Positions 43,895-54,609 are shown, numbered from the stretch's first letter. The stretch is DNA of 64,000 nucleotides from Winslowiella toletana (GCF_032164335.1 NZ_CP134152.1:1612001-1676000); one strand, 5' to 3'. The notes: generated from the letters alone by a model not told the origin. Numbers and translations: made by a program.

Positions 43895-46048
43895 ATGCTT
43901 ACCTCCGCGCTTAAAGCGCAAATTGGTCAGTGGTATAAAGCCCTGCAACAGCAGGTTCCTGACTTTATTCCCCGCGCACCGCAGCGCCAGATGATTGCCG
44001 AAGTGGCGAAAACGCTGGCTGGCGATGAGGGAAGACATCTGGCGATCGAAGCGCCAACCGGCGTTGGCAAGACGCTGTCCTATCTGATACCTGGCATTGC
44101 GGTTAGCCGTGCGCAAGAGAAACCGCTGGTGGTCAGCACCGCTAATGTGGCGTTGCAGGATCAGATTTTCAGCAAAGATTTACCGCTGCTGAAAAAGATC
44201 ATTCCCGATCTTAAATTTACCGCTGCTTTTGGACGTGGCCGTTACGTCTGCCCACGTAATTTATCCGCGCTGGCGGCGGATCAGGATCAGCAAGGGGATC
44301 TGCTGCTGTTTCTGGATGATGATTTGACCGCCAGTAAAGATGAGCGGGCGATTTGTGCCACTTTGCAAAAATCCCTCGATCGCCATCAGTGGGATGGTTT
44401 GCGCGATCACAGCCATGATGCAATTGAAGACTCGCTGTGGCAGCGGCTGAGTACCGATAAAGCCAACTGTCTCGGACACAATTGTCACTGGTATCGTGAA
44501 TGCCCGTTTTTTGTCGCCCGGCGTGAAATTGAAAATGCCGACGTGGTGGTCGCTAACCATGCGCTGGTGATGGCGGCACTGGAGAATGAATCCGTGCTGC
44601 CGCCAGCGAAAAACTTGCTGCTGGTACTGGACGAAGGGCATCACCTGCCGGAAGTGGCGCGCGACGCGCTGGAGATGAGCGCTGAGATCACCGCAGGCTG
44701 GACCAGCCTGCAACTTGATCTGTTTGTGCGGCTGGTCGAGCAGTGTATGGCGCAGTTTCGTCCTAAATCGCCGCCGCCGCTGGCTAATCCCGAGCGGTTG
44801 AAAGGCCACTGCGAAGAGATTCGTGAACAGTTGCAGATTCTGTCGGCAATGCTGGCGCTGTACCTGCCAAAAGATCAGATTGAAGGCGAATATCGCTTTG
44901 AAATGGGGTGCCTGCCCGAAGAAATTCTGACCCTGTGCGCACGGCTGTATAAGCTTAACGATGCGCTGCGCGGGCTGTCTGAAGCCTTTCTCAACGATCT
45001 GAGTGATAAAACCGGCCAGTATGATGTGGTACGCCTGCACCGTACTTTGCTGCAGATGAACCGTACTTTTGCATGGTTTGAGTCGATCAGCAAACTGTGG
45101 CGTCTGGCCGCAATGGAACAGGCTTCAGGCGCGCCGGTATCAAAGTGGGTCACGCGTGAGAATCGTGACGGCAATGCGCATTTGCTGTTTCACTGTGCCG
45201 GTATTCGCGTCAGCGATCAGCTGGAAAAACTGCTGTGGCGTAAAGTGCCGCACGTGGTGGTGACTTCCGCCACTCTGCGATCGCTCAGCAGTTTTAACCG
45301 CTTGCAGGAGATGTCCGGCCTGAGTGAAAAAGCCGATGACCGATTTGTGGCGCTGGACTCACCGTTTAATCACATTGAGCAGGGTAAGTTGCTGATTCCG
45401 CAGATGCGCCATGAACCGATGATGGCGACAGAAGCGCAGCATATTGCCGAGATGGCGCACTTTTTCAGTCAGCAAATCAGCGAGGGGAAACACAAAGGGA
45501 TTCTGGTGCTGTTTGCCAGCGGACGGGCGATGCAGCTTTTTCTTACCCACGTTACCGCGCTGCGCCTGATGATGTTGGTTCAGGGAGATAAACCGCGATC
45601 CCGGCTGGTGGAGCTGCATCGCCAGCGGGTGCAGCAGGGGGAAACCAGCATTCTGGTCGGCCTGCAATCCTTTGCCGAAGGGCTGGATCTGAAGGGCGAT
45701 TTATTATCCCAGGTGCATATTCATAAAATTGCTTTTCCCCCGGTAGACAGTCCGGTAATTTTAACCGAGGGCGAGTGGCTGAAAAGCCTGAAACGTTATC
45801 CATTTGAGGTGCAGAGTTTGCCCAGCGCCTCATTTAATCTGATTCAGCAGGTTGGCCGCCTGATTCGTAGCCACGACTGTTTTGGTGAGATTGTAATATA
45901 CGACCGACGGCTAATCAGTAAGCGTTATGGCCCGCGCCTGCTGGCGGCACTGCCGGTATTTCCTATCGAGCAGCCGCCGATGCCAGAGGGCGAGCCACCG
46001 AAGCCAGCCAAAGAAAAAAGCCTGAAGAAACCCAAACGGCGGCGCTAA
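43895..46048 (+). CDS. dinG: DinG, ATP-dependent 5'-3' DNA helicase with Fe-S cluster
   Basis: At 717 residues it is one longer than E. coli DinG. It has Walker A EAPTGVGKT, the DEAH-like DEGH (LVLDEGHHLPEV), and the four Fe-S cysteines: one in RYVCPRN (Cys119), three in ANCLGHNCHWYRECPF. The C-terminus has FAEGLDLKGD and QQVGRLIRS. DinG resolves R-loops and damaged DNA. It ends in a basic Pro/Lys tail. It is followed 60 bases later by ybiB, as in E. coli. Confidence 0.96.
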   Translation: MLTSALKAQIGQWYKALQQQVPDFIPRAPQRQMIAEVAKTLAGDEGRHLAIEAPTGVGKTLSYLIPGIAVSRAQEKPLVVSTANVALQDQIFSKDLPLLKKIIPDLKFTAAFGRGRYVCPRNLSALAADQDQQGDLLLFLDDDLTASKDERAICATLQKSLDRHQWDGLRDHSHDAIEDSLWQRLSTDKANCLGHNCHWYRECPFFVARREIENADVVVANHALVMAALENESVLPPAKNLLLVLDEGHHLPEVARDALEMSAEITAGWTSLQLDLFVRLVEQCMAQFRPKSPPPLANPERLKGHCEEIREQLQILSAMLALYLPKDQIEGEYRFEMGCLPEEILTLCARLYKLNDALRGLSEAFLNDLSDKTGQYDVVRLHRTLLQMNRTFAWFESISKLWRLAAMEQASGAPVSKWVTRENRDGNAHLLFHCAGIRVSDQLEKLLWRKVPHVVVTSATLRSLSSFNRLQEMSGLSEKADDRFVALDSPFNHIEQGKLLIPQMRHEPMMATEAQHIAEMAHFFSQQISEGKHKGILVLFASGRAMQLFLTHVTALRLMMLVQGDKPRSRLVELHRQRVQQGETSILVGLQSFAEGLDLKGDLLSQVHIHKIAFPPVDSPVILTEGEWLKSLKRYPFEVQSLPSASFNLIQQVGRLIRSHDCFGEIVIYDRRLISKRYGPRLLAALPVFPIEQPPMPEGEPPKPAKEKSLKKPKRRR

Positions 46049-46108
46049 TTTATTGCGATATTGCTGGCAGCAATCTGCTGGCGATGACAGTTCAGGAAAC
46101 CATGAGCG

Positions 46109-47086
46109 ATGGAATATACCCGGATTATCAAAGAAGTAGGGCGCGGCAAAAATCATGCGCGTGATATCGATTTTGACACTGCACGTGCGCTTTACCGTGA
46201 AATGCTGGCTGGCGAAGTGCCGGAGCTGGAACTGGGCGGGCTGTTAATTGCCTTACGGATTAAAGGTGAAGGTGAAGAGGAGATGCTGGGCTTTTACCAG
46301 GCGATGCAGGAGCAGGTAATGCGCCTGACGCCGCCAGCAGGCCAGCCGATGCCGGTGGTAATCCCCAGCTATAACGGTGCGCGCAAGCAGGCGAACCTGA
46401 CGCCGCTGCTGGCAATGTTGCTGTCGAAACTGGGTTTTCCGGTGCTGGTGCATGGCGTCAGCGACGATCCGACGCGCGTCACCAGTGAAACGGTGTTTGC
46501 CGCGCTGGGCATCCCGGCGGTGACCGATGCGGCGTCGGCGCAGGCACGGCTGGATGCCGGAGAACTGGTGTTTATGTCGGTCGCTACCCTCTGCCCACCG
46601 CTGGCGACTCAGCTGTCACTGCGCTGGCGCATGGGGGTGCGTAACAGCGCGCACACGCTGGCAAAACTGGCTACGCCGTTCGATGAAGCGGCCGCGCTGC
46701 GCCTTTCCAGCGTTTCTCATCCGGAATATATTCCGCGAGTGGCAAAATTCTTCGCTGCTATCGGTGGGACTGGCCTGCTGATGAATGGCACGGAAGGTGA
46801 AGTTTATGCCAACTTACAGCGCTGCCCGGCGATCAGCCTGATTAGCGCCGTTCAGGCGGAACCCCAGCTGCTACTGGCGCGGCAGGAAGAAGTGACGATC
46901 GCGCGTGATGCGCTGGCGTCGTCAAAAGAGGCCGATGTTACCGCAGCATGGACTCAGCGAGTGGTGAATAAAGATCTGCCTGTGCCGCAGTCGTTGCGTT
47001 TACAGATCGCCTGCTGCCTGGTAGCGAGCGGGCGATCGGCGGATATTGCCAGCGGACTGGCAGAGCTGGATGCCGTGGGATACTGA
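46109..47086 (+). CDS. ybiB: YbiB (TrpD2), nucleic-acid-binding anthranilate phosphoribosyltransferase-like protein
   Basis: The 325-residue protein starts MEYTRIIKEVGRGKNHARDI, as E. coli YbiB does. It has the TrpD-like fold (ELGGLLIALRIKGEGEEEMLGF, PSYNGARKQANLTPLLA, NSAHTLAKLATPF) but binds nucleic acid rather than catalysing tryptophan synthesis. E. coli ybiB lies in the SOS-linked dinG-ybiB operon. Another ATG at 46102 is out of frame. The next gene is convergent across a long palindrome. Confidence 0.93.
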   Translation: MEYTRIIKEVGRGKNHARDIDFDTARALYREMLAGEVPELELGGLLIALRIKGEGEEEMLGFYQAMQEQVMRLTPPAGQPMPVVIPSYNGARKQANLTPLLAMLLSKLGFPVLVHGVSDDPTRVTSETVFAALGIPAVTDAASAQARLDAGELVFMSVATLCPPLATQLSLRWRMGVRNSAHTLAKLATPFDEAAALRLSSVSHPEYIPRVAKFFAAIGGTGLLMNGTEGEVYANLQRCPAISLISAVQAEPQLLLARQEEVTIARDALASSKEADVTAAWTQRVVNKDLPVPQSLRLQIACCLVASGRSADIASGLAELDAVGY

Positions 47087-47091
47087 TCGTC

Positions 47092-47133
47092 CGGGTCAAT
47101 CGGGGCAACCAGCAGGTTGCCCCGATTGACCCG
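47092..47133. terminator. 19-base perfect palindrome between ybiB and the M20 gene
   Basis: Two 19-base arms (47092-47110 and 47115-47133) pair without mismatch around an AGCA loop; the core is CGGGTCAATCGGGGC. Unusually long for a terminator and without a T-tract on either side. It lies between two convergent genes. Its length makes a bidirectional stop, cruciform or RNA-stability element possible. Confidence 0.65.
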
Positions 47134-47167
47134 CGAGGCTGATACCAGCGGAATCATTTGACGCCAG

Positions 47168-48322
47168 TCAGCGTGGCAACAGCTGTTCCACCAGTTGTTG
47201 CCAGATACCGATACCGTGCGCTATCACCTCGTCGTTAAAATCATACCAGGCATTATGCAGCGGCCGTGAAGGTGTTGCGCCATCGGCACCAATCCAGAAA
47301 TAAGCCCCCGGACACGCTTCCAGCATGCAGGCAAAATCTTCTGATGCCATCGACGGGTTCACTTCCCAGCGTACCGCTTGCTCACCTGACAAGCTGATTG
47401 CGGCATCGCGCACTTTTAGCGCCGATTCGGCATGATTCTTCGTTACCGGATAGCCGGGATACCAGCTAATTGCCCCTTCAACACCAAATGGGGTCGGCAG
47501 CGTGGTGACGAAATCATCGATTAATGCGCGCACTTTACTGCGCACCTCGCTCTGCAAACAGCGCACGGTGCCGCGCAGTTTTACCTGCTCAGGAATGACA
47601 TTAATCGCTTCACCGCCGTTGATTTGCGTAATACTGACCACGGCAGAGGCGAGGGGAGAGAGGCGGCGCGCCGGGATGGTTTGCAGCGCCATAATCAGCT
47701 CGGCGGCGGTAACAATCGGGTCGGCACCACTCTCCGGCATTGCCGCATGGCAGCTTTTGCCGGTTAAGGTGATCTCAAACGAATCCAGTGAAGCCATCAT
47801 CGCACCACTGTTTACCGCCACTTCACCGAGCGCCAGTCCAGGCCAGTTGTGCAGGCCATAGATGGCGTCCATTGGAAACAGGGTAAACAGACCTTCTTCG
47901 ACCATTCTGCGTGCGCCACCGAGGTTCTCTTCGGCAGGCTGAAAAACAAAGTGCAGTGTGCCACTGAAATTACGCGTCTGACTCAGGTGTTTCGCCGTCG
48001 CCAGCAGAATGGCGGTATGACCGTCATGCCCGCAGGCGTGCATCACGCCGGGAGTGTTGGATTTATGCGGCGGGTTACCCAGTTCAGTGATTGGCAGCGC
48101 ATCCATATCGGCACGCAGGCCGATGACCGGACCCGGGCCATTTTCCAGCGTGCCGACGACGCCGGTTCCGGCCAGACCCACGTGCACCTGCAATCCAAAA
48201 GAGCGCAGCTTTTCGGCGACCATGTTTGATGTCTGATGCTCCTGATAACCCAGCTCGGGTTGCCTGTGCAGCTGGTGTCGCCAGGTGATGGCTTCTTCGA
48301 TCAATGAAACAGGAATGGTCAT
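47168..48322 (-). CDS. M20D-type amidohydrolase (aminoacylase/hippurate-hydrolase-like)
   Basis: The 384-residue metallopeptidase has the di-metal ligands HACGHDGH, the catalytic EE in QPAEENLGG, and a late ligand His in PSRPLHNAWYDF. Such enzymes cleave N-acyl amino acids or auxin conjugates. AGAAGAGAC precedes ATG 48322; an in-frame ATG 18 bases upstream lies before that ribosome site. It sits downstream of hutU on the same strand, after 143 bases, so a role in feeding acyl-histidine or related compounds to the hut pathway is possible. Substrate is not visible. Confidence 0.85.
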   Translation of the reverse strand: MTIPVSLIEEAITWRHQLHRQPELGYQEHQTSNMVAEKLRSFGLQVHVGLAGTGVVGTLENGPGPVIGLRADMDALPITELGNPPHKSNTPGVMHACGHDGHTAILLATAKHLSQTRNFSGTLHFVFQPAEENLGGARRMVEEGLFTLFPMDAIYGLHNWPGLALGEVAVNSGAMMASLDSFEITLTGKSCHAAMPESGADPIVTAAELIMALQTIPARRLSPLASAVVSITQINGGEAINVIPEQVKLRGTVRCLQSEVRSKVRALIDDFVTTLPTPFGVEGAISWYPGYPVTKNHAESALKVRDAAISLSGEQAVRWEVNPSMASEDFACMLEACPGAYFWIGADGATPSRPLHNAWYDFNDEVIAHGIGIWQQLVEQLLPR

Positions 48323-48465
48323 AAATAGTCTCTTCTCCATGCTGATGCCACTTATCCGCTGCGTGGTCTGACGCTAATCATTCGGCTTCCACTTTAGATG
48401 CAACCGATGCACGGCGTCTATCAGTCCCTGAAGAAAATCGTTAATAGACTTATCATGTTTAACGA

Positions 48466-50151
48466 TTATTTCATCATTGGCAGATTCAGCTGATGCTGCC
48501 GGGCGCAGGTTTCGGCCTGGGAATATCCGGCGTCGGCGTGCCGCATTACGCCGGTGGCCGGGTCGTTCCACAATACCCGCTCCAGCCGCACATCGGCCTG
48601 CTCACTGCCGTCACAAACAATCACCATGCCCGCATGTTGCGAGAAACCCATACCGACGCCACCACCATGATGCAGACTGACCCAGGTGGCACCGCCCGCG
48701 GTGTTCAGCAGAGCATTCAGCAGCGGCCAGTCAGAAACTGCATCAGACCCATCTTTCATTGCTTCGGTTTCGCGATTTGGCGAGGCGACGGACCCACAAT
48801 CGAGATGGTCACGACCAATCACCACCGGTGCTTTCAGCTCGCCGTTGCGCACCATTTCATTGAACGCCAGGCCTGCCAGATGACGCTCGCCAAGGCCGAG
48901 CCAACAGATACGCGCCGGTAATCCCTGGAAGGCGATACGCTCCTGCGCCATATCCAGCCAGCGATGCAGGTTAGCGTGCTGCGGGAATAACTGTTTCAGC
49001 TTCGCATCGGTTTTATAGATATCCTCAGGATCGCCGGAAAGCGCTACCCAGCGAAACGGCCCCTTACCTTCGCAGAACAGCGGACGAATATAAGCAGGGA
49101 CGAAGCCCGGAAAATCAAAAGCGTTTTCTACTCCTTCATCCAGCGCGACCTGGCGGATATTATTACCGTAATCCACGGTGGGGATGCCCATCTGGTGAAA
49201 ATCAAGCATCGCCCGTACATGCATTGCCATCGAGGCGCGTGCGGCTTTCTCCACCGCTTTCGGGGCGCTGAGGCGTTTTTCAGCCCACTGTTCAACACTC
49301 CAGCCAGCCGGCAGATAGCCGTTAAGCGGATCGTGTGCTGAGGTCTGATCGGTAACGATATCCGGCCTGATGCCGCCTGCCCGGGCGCGCTTAACCAGCT
49401 CCGGCAAGATTTCTGCCGCATTGCCCAACAGACCGACGGAGATCGCCCGCTTCTGCTGGTTAGCCTCGCGGATAATTTTCAGGGCTTCGTCAATGCTGTA
49501 TGCCTTGTAATCGAGATAGCGGGTGCGCAGCCGAAAGTCGATGCGCGACTCCTGGCACTCCACTGCCAGCACTGAAGCCCCCGCCAGCACGCCAGCCAGT
49601 GGCTGCGCACCACCCATGCCGCCCAGCCCGGCGGTAAGAATCCACCGGCCGCTCAGGTCACTGTTATAGTGCTGACGGCCCGCTTCGACGAAGGTTTCAA
49701 AGGTGCCCTGCACAATGCCCTGCGCGCCGATATAGATCCATGAACCGGCGGTCATCTGGCCGTACATCATCAGCCCGGCTTTATCCAGCTGATGAAAATG
49801 GTCCCAGTTGGCCCAGTGCGGCACCAGGTTGGAGTTGGCGATTAATACCCGTGGTGCATCGGCATGGGTGCGGAACACGCCAACCGGTTTTCCGGACTGC
49901 ACCAGCAGCGTCTCTTCCGGCTGCAATGCGCGCAGCGAACGCAGAATCTGCTCAAAGCATTCCCGGTTGCGTGCGGCTTTACCGATGCCGCCATACACCA
50001 CCAAATCTTCCGGGCGTTCGGCAACATCAGGATCAAGGTTATTCTGGATCATGCGCCAGGCGGCTTCAATCAGCCAGTTTGCACAATGTAATTCGCTGCC
50101 GTGAGGTGCCCGAATTTCACGGGCAACGGCGCTGCTGATCGATTCACTCAT
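48466..50151 (-). CDS. hutU: HutU, urocanate hydratase
   Basis: The 561-residue NAD+-dependent enzyme converts urocanate to imidazolonepropionate. It has the NAD motif [15 protein letters not shown], the conserved [19 protein letters not shown] with the active-site Cys (about residue 412), and [15 protein letters not shown] near the C-terminus. It follows hutH by 11 bases on the same strand. The 125 bases to the M20 gene hold no clear terminator. Confidence 0.97.
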   Translation of the reverse strand: MSESISSAVAREIRAPHGSELHCANWLIEAAWRMIQNNLDPDVAERPEDLVVYGGIGKAARNRECFEQILRSLRALQPEETLLVQSGKPVGVFRTHADAPRVLIANSNLVPHWANWDHFHQLDKAGLMMYGQMTAGSWIYIGAQGIVQGTFETFVEAGRQHYNSDLSGRWILTAGLGGMGGAQPLAGVLAGASVLAVECQESRIDFRLRTRYLDYKAYSIDEALKIIREANQQKRAISVGLLGNAAEILPELVKRARAGGIRPDIVTDQTSAHDPLNGYLPAGWSVEQWAEKRLSAPKAVEKAARASMAMHVRAMLDFHQMGIPTVDYGNNIRQVALDEGVENAFDFPGFVPAYIRPLFCEGKGPFRWVALSGDPEDIYKTDAKLKQLFPQHANLHRWLDMAQERIAFQGLPARICWLGLGERHLAGLAFNEMVRNGELKAPVVIGRDHLDCGSVASPNRETEAMKDGSDAVSDWPLLNALLNTAGGATWVSLHHGGGVGMGFSQHAGMVIVCDGSEQADVRLERVLWNDPATGVMRHADAGYSQAETCARQHQLNLPMMK

Positions 50152-50162
50152 CTGTTGGCTCC

Positions 50163-51707
50163 TTATCCTGCGTGGCTTGGTAGCAGGGCGGTGATCACAT
50201 CGGGCCAGTTGTTACTGCTGGCCCACAGGCGCATTTGTTCGATATCGGGTGCCATCAGGCGGTCTTTTTCGAGAAAAGCCACGCGTTCCCGCACGGTCCC
50301 CAGCTGTTGTTCCAGCAGTGGCGAACTTTGCAGCGGGCGATGAAAGTCGATGCCTTGTGCGGCGGCCATCGCTTCAATACCTACAACGGCCGCGGTGTTA
50401 AAGCACATTGCACCGAGACGGCGTGCGGCGTAGGTGGCCATTGAGACATGATCTTCCTGGTTGGCGGAAGTGGGCAGACTGTCGACGCTGCCTGGATGGG
50501 CCAAAGATTTGTTTTCGGAGGCCAGCGCAGCGGCAGTGACCTGAGCGATCATAAATCCTGAATTGACGCCGCCGTCATTCACCAGGAACGGCGGCAGGCC
50601 AGAGAGACCGCTGTCCAGCAACAGCGCCATGCGCCGCTCGGAAATTGCGCCAATTTCTGCGATCGCCAGCGCAATAATATCAGCAGCAAATGCCACCGGT
50701 TCGGCGTGGAAATTGCCGCCGGAAATCACGTCACCGCTTTCCGGGAATACCAGTGGATTATCGGAAGCGGCATTGGCTTCAATCTGCAATACTCGCGCGG
50801 CATGATTCAGGTTATCAAGACAGGCACCCATCACCTGCGGCACGCAACGAATGGAGTACGGATCCTGCACCCGTCCACAGGCCGCATGTGAAGTCAGAAT
50901 TTCGCTGCCTGCCAACAACTCAGAGACGGCGGCAGCCACTGCGATTTGTCCCGGCTGGCCGCGCGCCTGATGAATACGCGCATCAAAGGGTTTTATCGAG
51001 CCTTTAATTGCTTCCAGCGACATCGCACCGGCGACCAGCCCGGCGGCGAAGGTTTTCTCCGCTTCAAACAGGCCGCGCAATGCCAGTGCGGTTGATACCT
51101 GGGTGCCGTTAAGCAGTGCCAGTCCCTCTTTCGGCCCGAGTACCACCGGTTCCAGTCCGAGCTGTTGTAGCGCGTCAGGCGCATTCATCAGCTTACCGGC
51201 AACGCGGACCTGGCCTTCACCCAGCAGCATCAGCGACAAATGTGCCAGCGGAGCCAGATCGCCGGACGCGCCCACTGAGCCTTTTTCCGGTATGCAGGGC
51301 ATGACGCCAGCGTTAAACAGGGTGATCAGCATCTCGATCAGTTCGATACGCACGCCGGAATGCCCGCGCGCCAGGCTAATAATTTTACTGGCCATCACCA
51401 GGCGTACGACTTCATCCGGCAGTAACTCTCCCAGCCCGACACTGTGCGACAGCACCAGATTGCGTTGTAGCTCAGCCAGACGTGCCGCCGGAATCGAGGT
51501 TTGTGCCAGTTTGCCAAAGCCGGTATTGATGCCGTAGGTGACTTTGCCTGTCGCGACAATAGCGTTCACTGTTTCATGTGCTTTCAGCACCGCTTCACGT
51601 GCGCTGTCAGCAAGCCGAAGCGTGACGCCGCCATGGTAAATGGCCTTAAGCATCGGCAGACCTACTTCTCCGGGTATCAGATGACATTCATCGGTACTGA
51701 ACGACAT
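50163..51707 (-). CDS. hutH: HutH, histidine ammonia-lyase
   Basis: About 514 residues. The Ala-Ser-Gly triad that forms the MIO prosthetic group is in [14 protein letters not shown] (about 147-149). It deaminates histidine to urocanate. The ATG at 51707 is preceded by GGAGTATACC; an upstream in-frame ATG (51728) lies inside the HutC operator, so I reject it. First gene of the hutHU operon. Confidence 0.97.
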   Translation of the reverse strand: MSFSTDECHLIPGEVGLPMLKAIYHGGVTLRLADSAREAVLKAHETVNAIVATGKVTYGINTGFGKLAQTSIPAARLAELQRNLVLSHSVGLGELLPDEVVRLVMASKIISLARGHSGVRIELIEMLITLFNAGVMPCIPEKGSVGASGDLAPLAHLSLMLLGEGQVRVAGKLMNAPDALQQLGLEPVVLGPKEGLALLNGTQVSTALALRGLFEAEKTFAAGLVAGAMSLEAIKGSIKPFDARIHQARGQPGQIAVAAAVSELLAGSEILTSHAACGRVQDPYSIRCVPQVMGACLDNLNHAARVLQIEANAASDNPLVFPESGDVISGGNFHAEPVAFAADIIALAIAEIGAISERRMALLLDSGLSGLPPFLVNDGGVNSGFMIAQVTAAALASENKSLAHPGSVDSLPTSANQEDHVSMATYAARRLGAMCFNTAAVVGIEAMAAAQGIDFHRPLQSSPLLEQQLGTVRERVAFLEKDRLMAPDIEQMRLWASSNNWPDVITALLPSHAG

Positions 51708-51715
51708 GGTATACT

Positions 51716-51729
51716 CCTGTATATACAAG
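51716..51729. promoter_or_regulatory. HutC operator 1, at the hutH start
   Basis: CCTGTATATACAAG is a near palindrome of the HutC type (TTGTATATACAAG). It overlaps the hutH ribosome-binding region. Confidence 0.7.
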
Positions 51730-51797
51730 TTTGGCGCGGATTAAACCCATGTGCAGCCGCATGGGTAACACTGTCGAGTGAAGCATAAGTGTATAGT

Positions 51798-51811
51798 GTT
51801 GTCTATACAAC
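51798..51811. promoter_or_regulatory. HutC operator 2, mid hutH-hutC region
   Basis: GTTGTCTATACAAC has the same TTGT..TATACAA core as the site at hutH and lies midway between the divergent hutH and hutC. Confidence 0.7.
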
Positions 51812-51823
51812 CTAATGCCTTAG

Positions 51824-51839
51824 TGCCAGAGCGATCACA
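51824..51839. promoter_or_regulatory. Candidate CRP site in the hutH-hutC region
   Basis: TGCCA, six bases, TCACA matches eight of ten bases of the CRP core TGTGA-N6-TCACA. Carbon control of hut genes is common, but the first half-site is poor. Confidence 0.3.
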
Positions 51840-51866
51840 AAACGGAGCAGGGGTACAGGGATGCAG

Positions 51867-51878
51867 ATGTCTATACAT
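51867..51878. promoter_or_regulatory. HutC operator 3, before hutC
   Basis: ATGTCTATACAT repeats the TGTCTATACA core of operator 2, 53 bases before the hutC ATG. Suggests autoregulation. Confidence 0.6.
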
Positions 51879-51930
51879 TTATGCCCTCAGTCAGTAGACT
51901 TAACTTACGACGTTTTTTAAGGAACTTTAT

Positions 51931-52686
51931 ATGGTCGGGCAGACTGCCATTTCGCAACTCGCAGCCGCCATGAGCGATCAGCCTGCGCCAATCTATCAGC
52001 GGGTAAAACAGGCGATTGTCAGCCAGATTGCCGCCGGCGTGTGGAAAGCCAATCAGCGCGTGCCATCCGAAAGTGAGCTGGTCAATGAATTGGGCGTTAG
52101 CCGCATGACGATTAACCGGGCGCTGCGCGAACTGACCGGTGAAGGTTATTTGATTCGCATGCAGGGCGTGGGAACGTTTGTGGCCGAAACCAAGGGCTAC
52201 ACCGCAATGCTGGAAGTGCACAATATTGCTGAAGAGATTGCCCAGCGCGGCCATCAGCATCGCTGTAAAATTCTGCAGCTAAGCGAAATAAAAGCCGATC
52301 CGGAACAGGCCGCGGTATTAGGATTATCCACTGGCCAGTCGATTTTTCATTCGCTGATGGTGCACTATGAAAATGAACTGCCGGTACAGCTGGAAGATCG
52401 TCTGGTTAATCCGCAGATGGCACCGGACTATCTGCGGCAGGATTATGACAGCCAGACGCCCTATACCTATCTGATGCGGGTTGCACCACTGACTGCCGGT
52501 GAGCATATCGTTGAAGCCGTTCTCGCCGATGTCCGCCAGCGTCAGTATCTGTCGCTGGACGAGCATGAACCCTGTTTACTGATTCGCCGCCAGACATGGA
52601 GCGAGGGTAAAATCGTTACTTACGCCCGACTGCTTTATCCCGGTTCACGCTATAAGCTGCTTGGTCGCTTTAAAGGGCACGGTTGA
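51931..52686 (+). CDS. hutC: HutC, GntR-family repressor of histidine utilisation
   Basis: The 251-residue regulator has an N-terminal GntR winged helix (QPAPIYQRVKQAIVSQIAAG and RVPSESELVNELGVSRMTINRALRELTGEGYL) and a C-terminal UTRA ligand domain that in HutC binds urocanate. AAGGA is spaced seven bases from the ATG. It is divergent from hutHU and convergent, with a 17-base overlap, with hutD. Confidence 0.95.
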   Translation: MVGQTAISQLAAAMSDQPAPIYQRVKQAIVSQIAAGVWKANQRVPSESELVNELGVSRMTINRALRELTGEGYLIRMQGVGTFVAETKGYTAMLEVHNIAEEIAQRGHQHRCKILQLSEIKADPEQAAVLGLSTGQSIFHSLMVHYENELPVQLEDRLVNPQMAPDYLRQDYDSQTPYTYLMRVAPLTAGEHIVEAVLADVRQRQYLSLDEHEPCLLIRRQTWSEGKIVTYARLLYPGSRYKLLGRFKGHG

Positions 52687-53212
52687 TTGCAGCAAACAAC
52701 ATCAGTGCATCCGCTGTTAGTGGCGTAATGACCTCGCCGCTGACGTGCCACCAGCAGCCTTCTCCGCGTGACAGCGTTTGTTCGCCGACGCACCACTGAC
52801 CGGCAATCACCCAACACACGCCACAATCGCTTTGCTGCGCACGGCCGCTGATCACCACCGTGGCGCAGCAGCGATCGTGGCGGGTCATAATATTAACGTC
52901 GAGACTCTGACCGCCGGTCAGCCGGGCAAATATCGGCTGTTCGCCAGCAAAACAGAACGGCTGATTCAGTTCCAGCAGCTGCATGGGTGACAGAGGCGAG
53001 TGCAATTCCACACTGTCTCCGGCGACTAATGTAATCACCCGATCCACGCCGGGAAATACGGAAAAGTCGCCGTTGTTGGCGAGGGTGGCAATGCTGGCGC
53101 GCCAGTCAAACGAGCTAGTTTCTGGCGGAAAGCTGACGATCTCACGGGTTTCGCCACCACCATTACGCCATTTGTTGATTGGCAGATCGTCGGTTCGATA
53201 AAAATGCATCAT
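52670..53212 (-). CDS. hutD: HutD-family protein
   Basis: The 180-residue cupin-like protein starts MMHFYRTDDLPINKWRNGGGETREI, a conserved HutD beginning. HutD is thought to limit the level of hut operon expression, possibly by binding formylglutamate-related metabolites; its function is not settled. It lies 19 bases after hutF on the same strand. Two adjacent ATGs are possible starts. Confidence 0.88.
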   Translation of the reverse strand: MMHFYRTDDLPINKWRNGGGETREIVSFPPETSSFDWRASIATLANNGDFSVFPGVDRVITLVAGDSVELHSPLSPMQLLELNQPFCFAGEQPIFARLTGGQSLDVNIMTRHDRCCATVVISGRAQQSDCGVCWVIAGQWCVGEQTLSRGEGCWWHVSGEVITPLTADALMLFAAINRAL

Positions 53213-53231
53213 GAAACCCTTATCCCCGTCT

Positions 53232-54587
53232 TTACTGTAAGGCTTTCATCACGGCGGCAAAGCGGGCATCCGCTTCGGACTGTAGCGCATGATGACCGGC
53301 ATTAATCACCTGTTTTCCCGCCACCCAGACATCGCGGATCTGCGAACCGCTGCCGGCGAACAGCCAGCGGTTCAGCAGCGCACTGTCGTGGCAGCTGGCT
53401 AACCAGGCGTCTGGCTCCAGTACCAGCCAGTCTGCACGCTGGCCTACGGCCAGTGAGCCGATGGCTACGCCGCAGGCCTGTGCACCGCCGGATGCTGCCT
53501 GCTGCCACAGCAGGTCGCCTGTTGAACGTTGCTGTGGAGTGATGATGCGGTTACGCCGCCGGTCGCGCAGCCGCTGACCATACTCCAGCCAGCGCAGCTC
53601 CTCTGTGACATTCAGTGAGACATGACTGTCGGAGCCGATACCCCAGCGCCCGCCCTGGGCAATATAGTCGGTGGCCGGAAAAATACCGTCTCCGAGATTG
53701 GCTTCGGTAGTCGGGCAGAGTCCGACCACCGCGCCGCTGGCAGCAAGACGAGTAATTTCCTGCGGCTCAAGGTGGGTGGCGTGAACCAGGCACCAGCGCG
53801 CATCGACGGCAAAGCGCTCCAGCAGCCAGTTCACTGGGCGCTCACCGCTCCATGCCAGCGAATCGTTCACCTCTTTTTCCTGTTCGGCAATATGAATATG
53901 CACCGGCAGTTCAGGCGAGCTGGCCGCCAGCACCTGCTCCATTTGTTGCTGAGTCACCGCGCGCAGCGAATGGAAGCACAGTCCCTGATTGTGCAGCGGT
54001 TTGTTGCGCAGTAGGTGGCGCAGATTTTCCTGTTGGCGCAGATAGCTGTCGCTATGCTGGATAAAACGCTTTTGCGCTGGCTGCGGCGGTTGGGCACCAA
54101 ATCCGCTGTGGCTGTATAACACCGGCAGCAGCGTCTGACCGATTCCAGCCTGTTCGGCAGCAGCAATCAGCTGTTGCAGCATCTCATCCTGCGCATAAGG
54201 CTGGCCGTGGTGGTCATGATGCAGATAGTGAAACTCCGCAACCTGGGTATAACCGCCTTTCAGCATCGCGATATACAGATAACGCGCGATATCACCCAGC
54301 TGGGGGGGTGACAGCTGCTGTACCAGGCGATACATCAGCTCGCGCCAGCTCCAGAAGCTGTCCTGTGGATCGCCCGCTACCTCCGCCAGCCCGGCCATGG
54401 CGCGCTGGAAGGCGTGCGAGTGCAGATTAGCCATCGCCGGGATGACGGCACCGGATAAACGCACTGCCTGCGCGGCGTGACTGTCAGGAGTAATACTGGC
54501 AATAAATCCTTGCGCGTTGACCTCGATACGCACCGAATGCCGCCATCCTTCCGCCAGCAGTGCACGCGTCGCAAAATAACTCGACAT
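53232..54587 (-). CDS. hutF: HutF, formimidoylglutamate deiminase
   Basis: The 451-residue amidohydrolase has the metal ligands [11 protein letters not shown] and GSDSHVSLN, and a [10 protein letters not shown] segment. It converts formiminoglutamate to N-formylglutamate and ammonia. GAGGATC lies about seven bases before the ATG. It is divergent from hutI, sharing operator 4, and is followed by hutD. Presence of HutF with HutG defines the five-step pathway. Confidence 0.95.
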   Translation of the reverse strand: MSSYFATRALLAEGWRHSVRIEVNAQGFIASITPDSHAAQAVRLSGAVIPAMANLHSHAFQRAMAGLAEVAGDPQDSFWSWRELMYRLVQQLSPPQLGDIARYLYIAMLKGGYTQVAEFHYLHHDHHGQPYAQDEMLQQLIAAAEQAGIGQTLLPVLYSHSGFGAQPPQPAQKRFIQHSDSYLRQQENLRHLLRNKPLHNQGLCFHSLRAVTQQQMEQVLAASSPELPVHIHIAEQEKEVNDSLAWSGERPVNWLLERFAVDARWCLVHATHLEPQEITRLAASGAVVGLCPTTEANLGDGIFPATDYIAQGGRWGIGSDSHVSLNVTEELRWLEYGQRLRDRRRNRIITPQQRSTGDLLWQQAASGGAQACGVAIGSLAVGQRADWLVLEPDAWLASCHDSALLNRWLFAGSGSQIRDVWVAGKQVINAGHHALQSEADARFAAVMKALQ

Positions 54588-54609
54588 GGTTGATCCTCAG
54601 GCTTTGTGG

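Noticed and set aside
48341-48465. Small gene between hutU and the M20 hydrolase
   Set aside because: The open frame there depends on an out-of-frame reading of hutU and has no start with a ribosome site.
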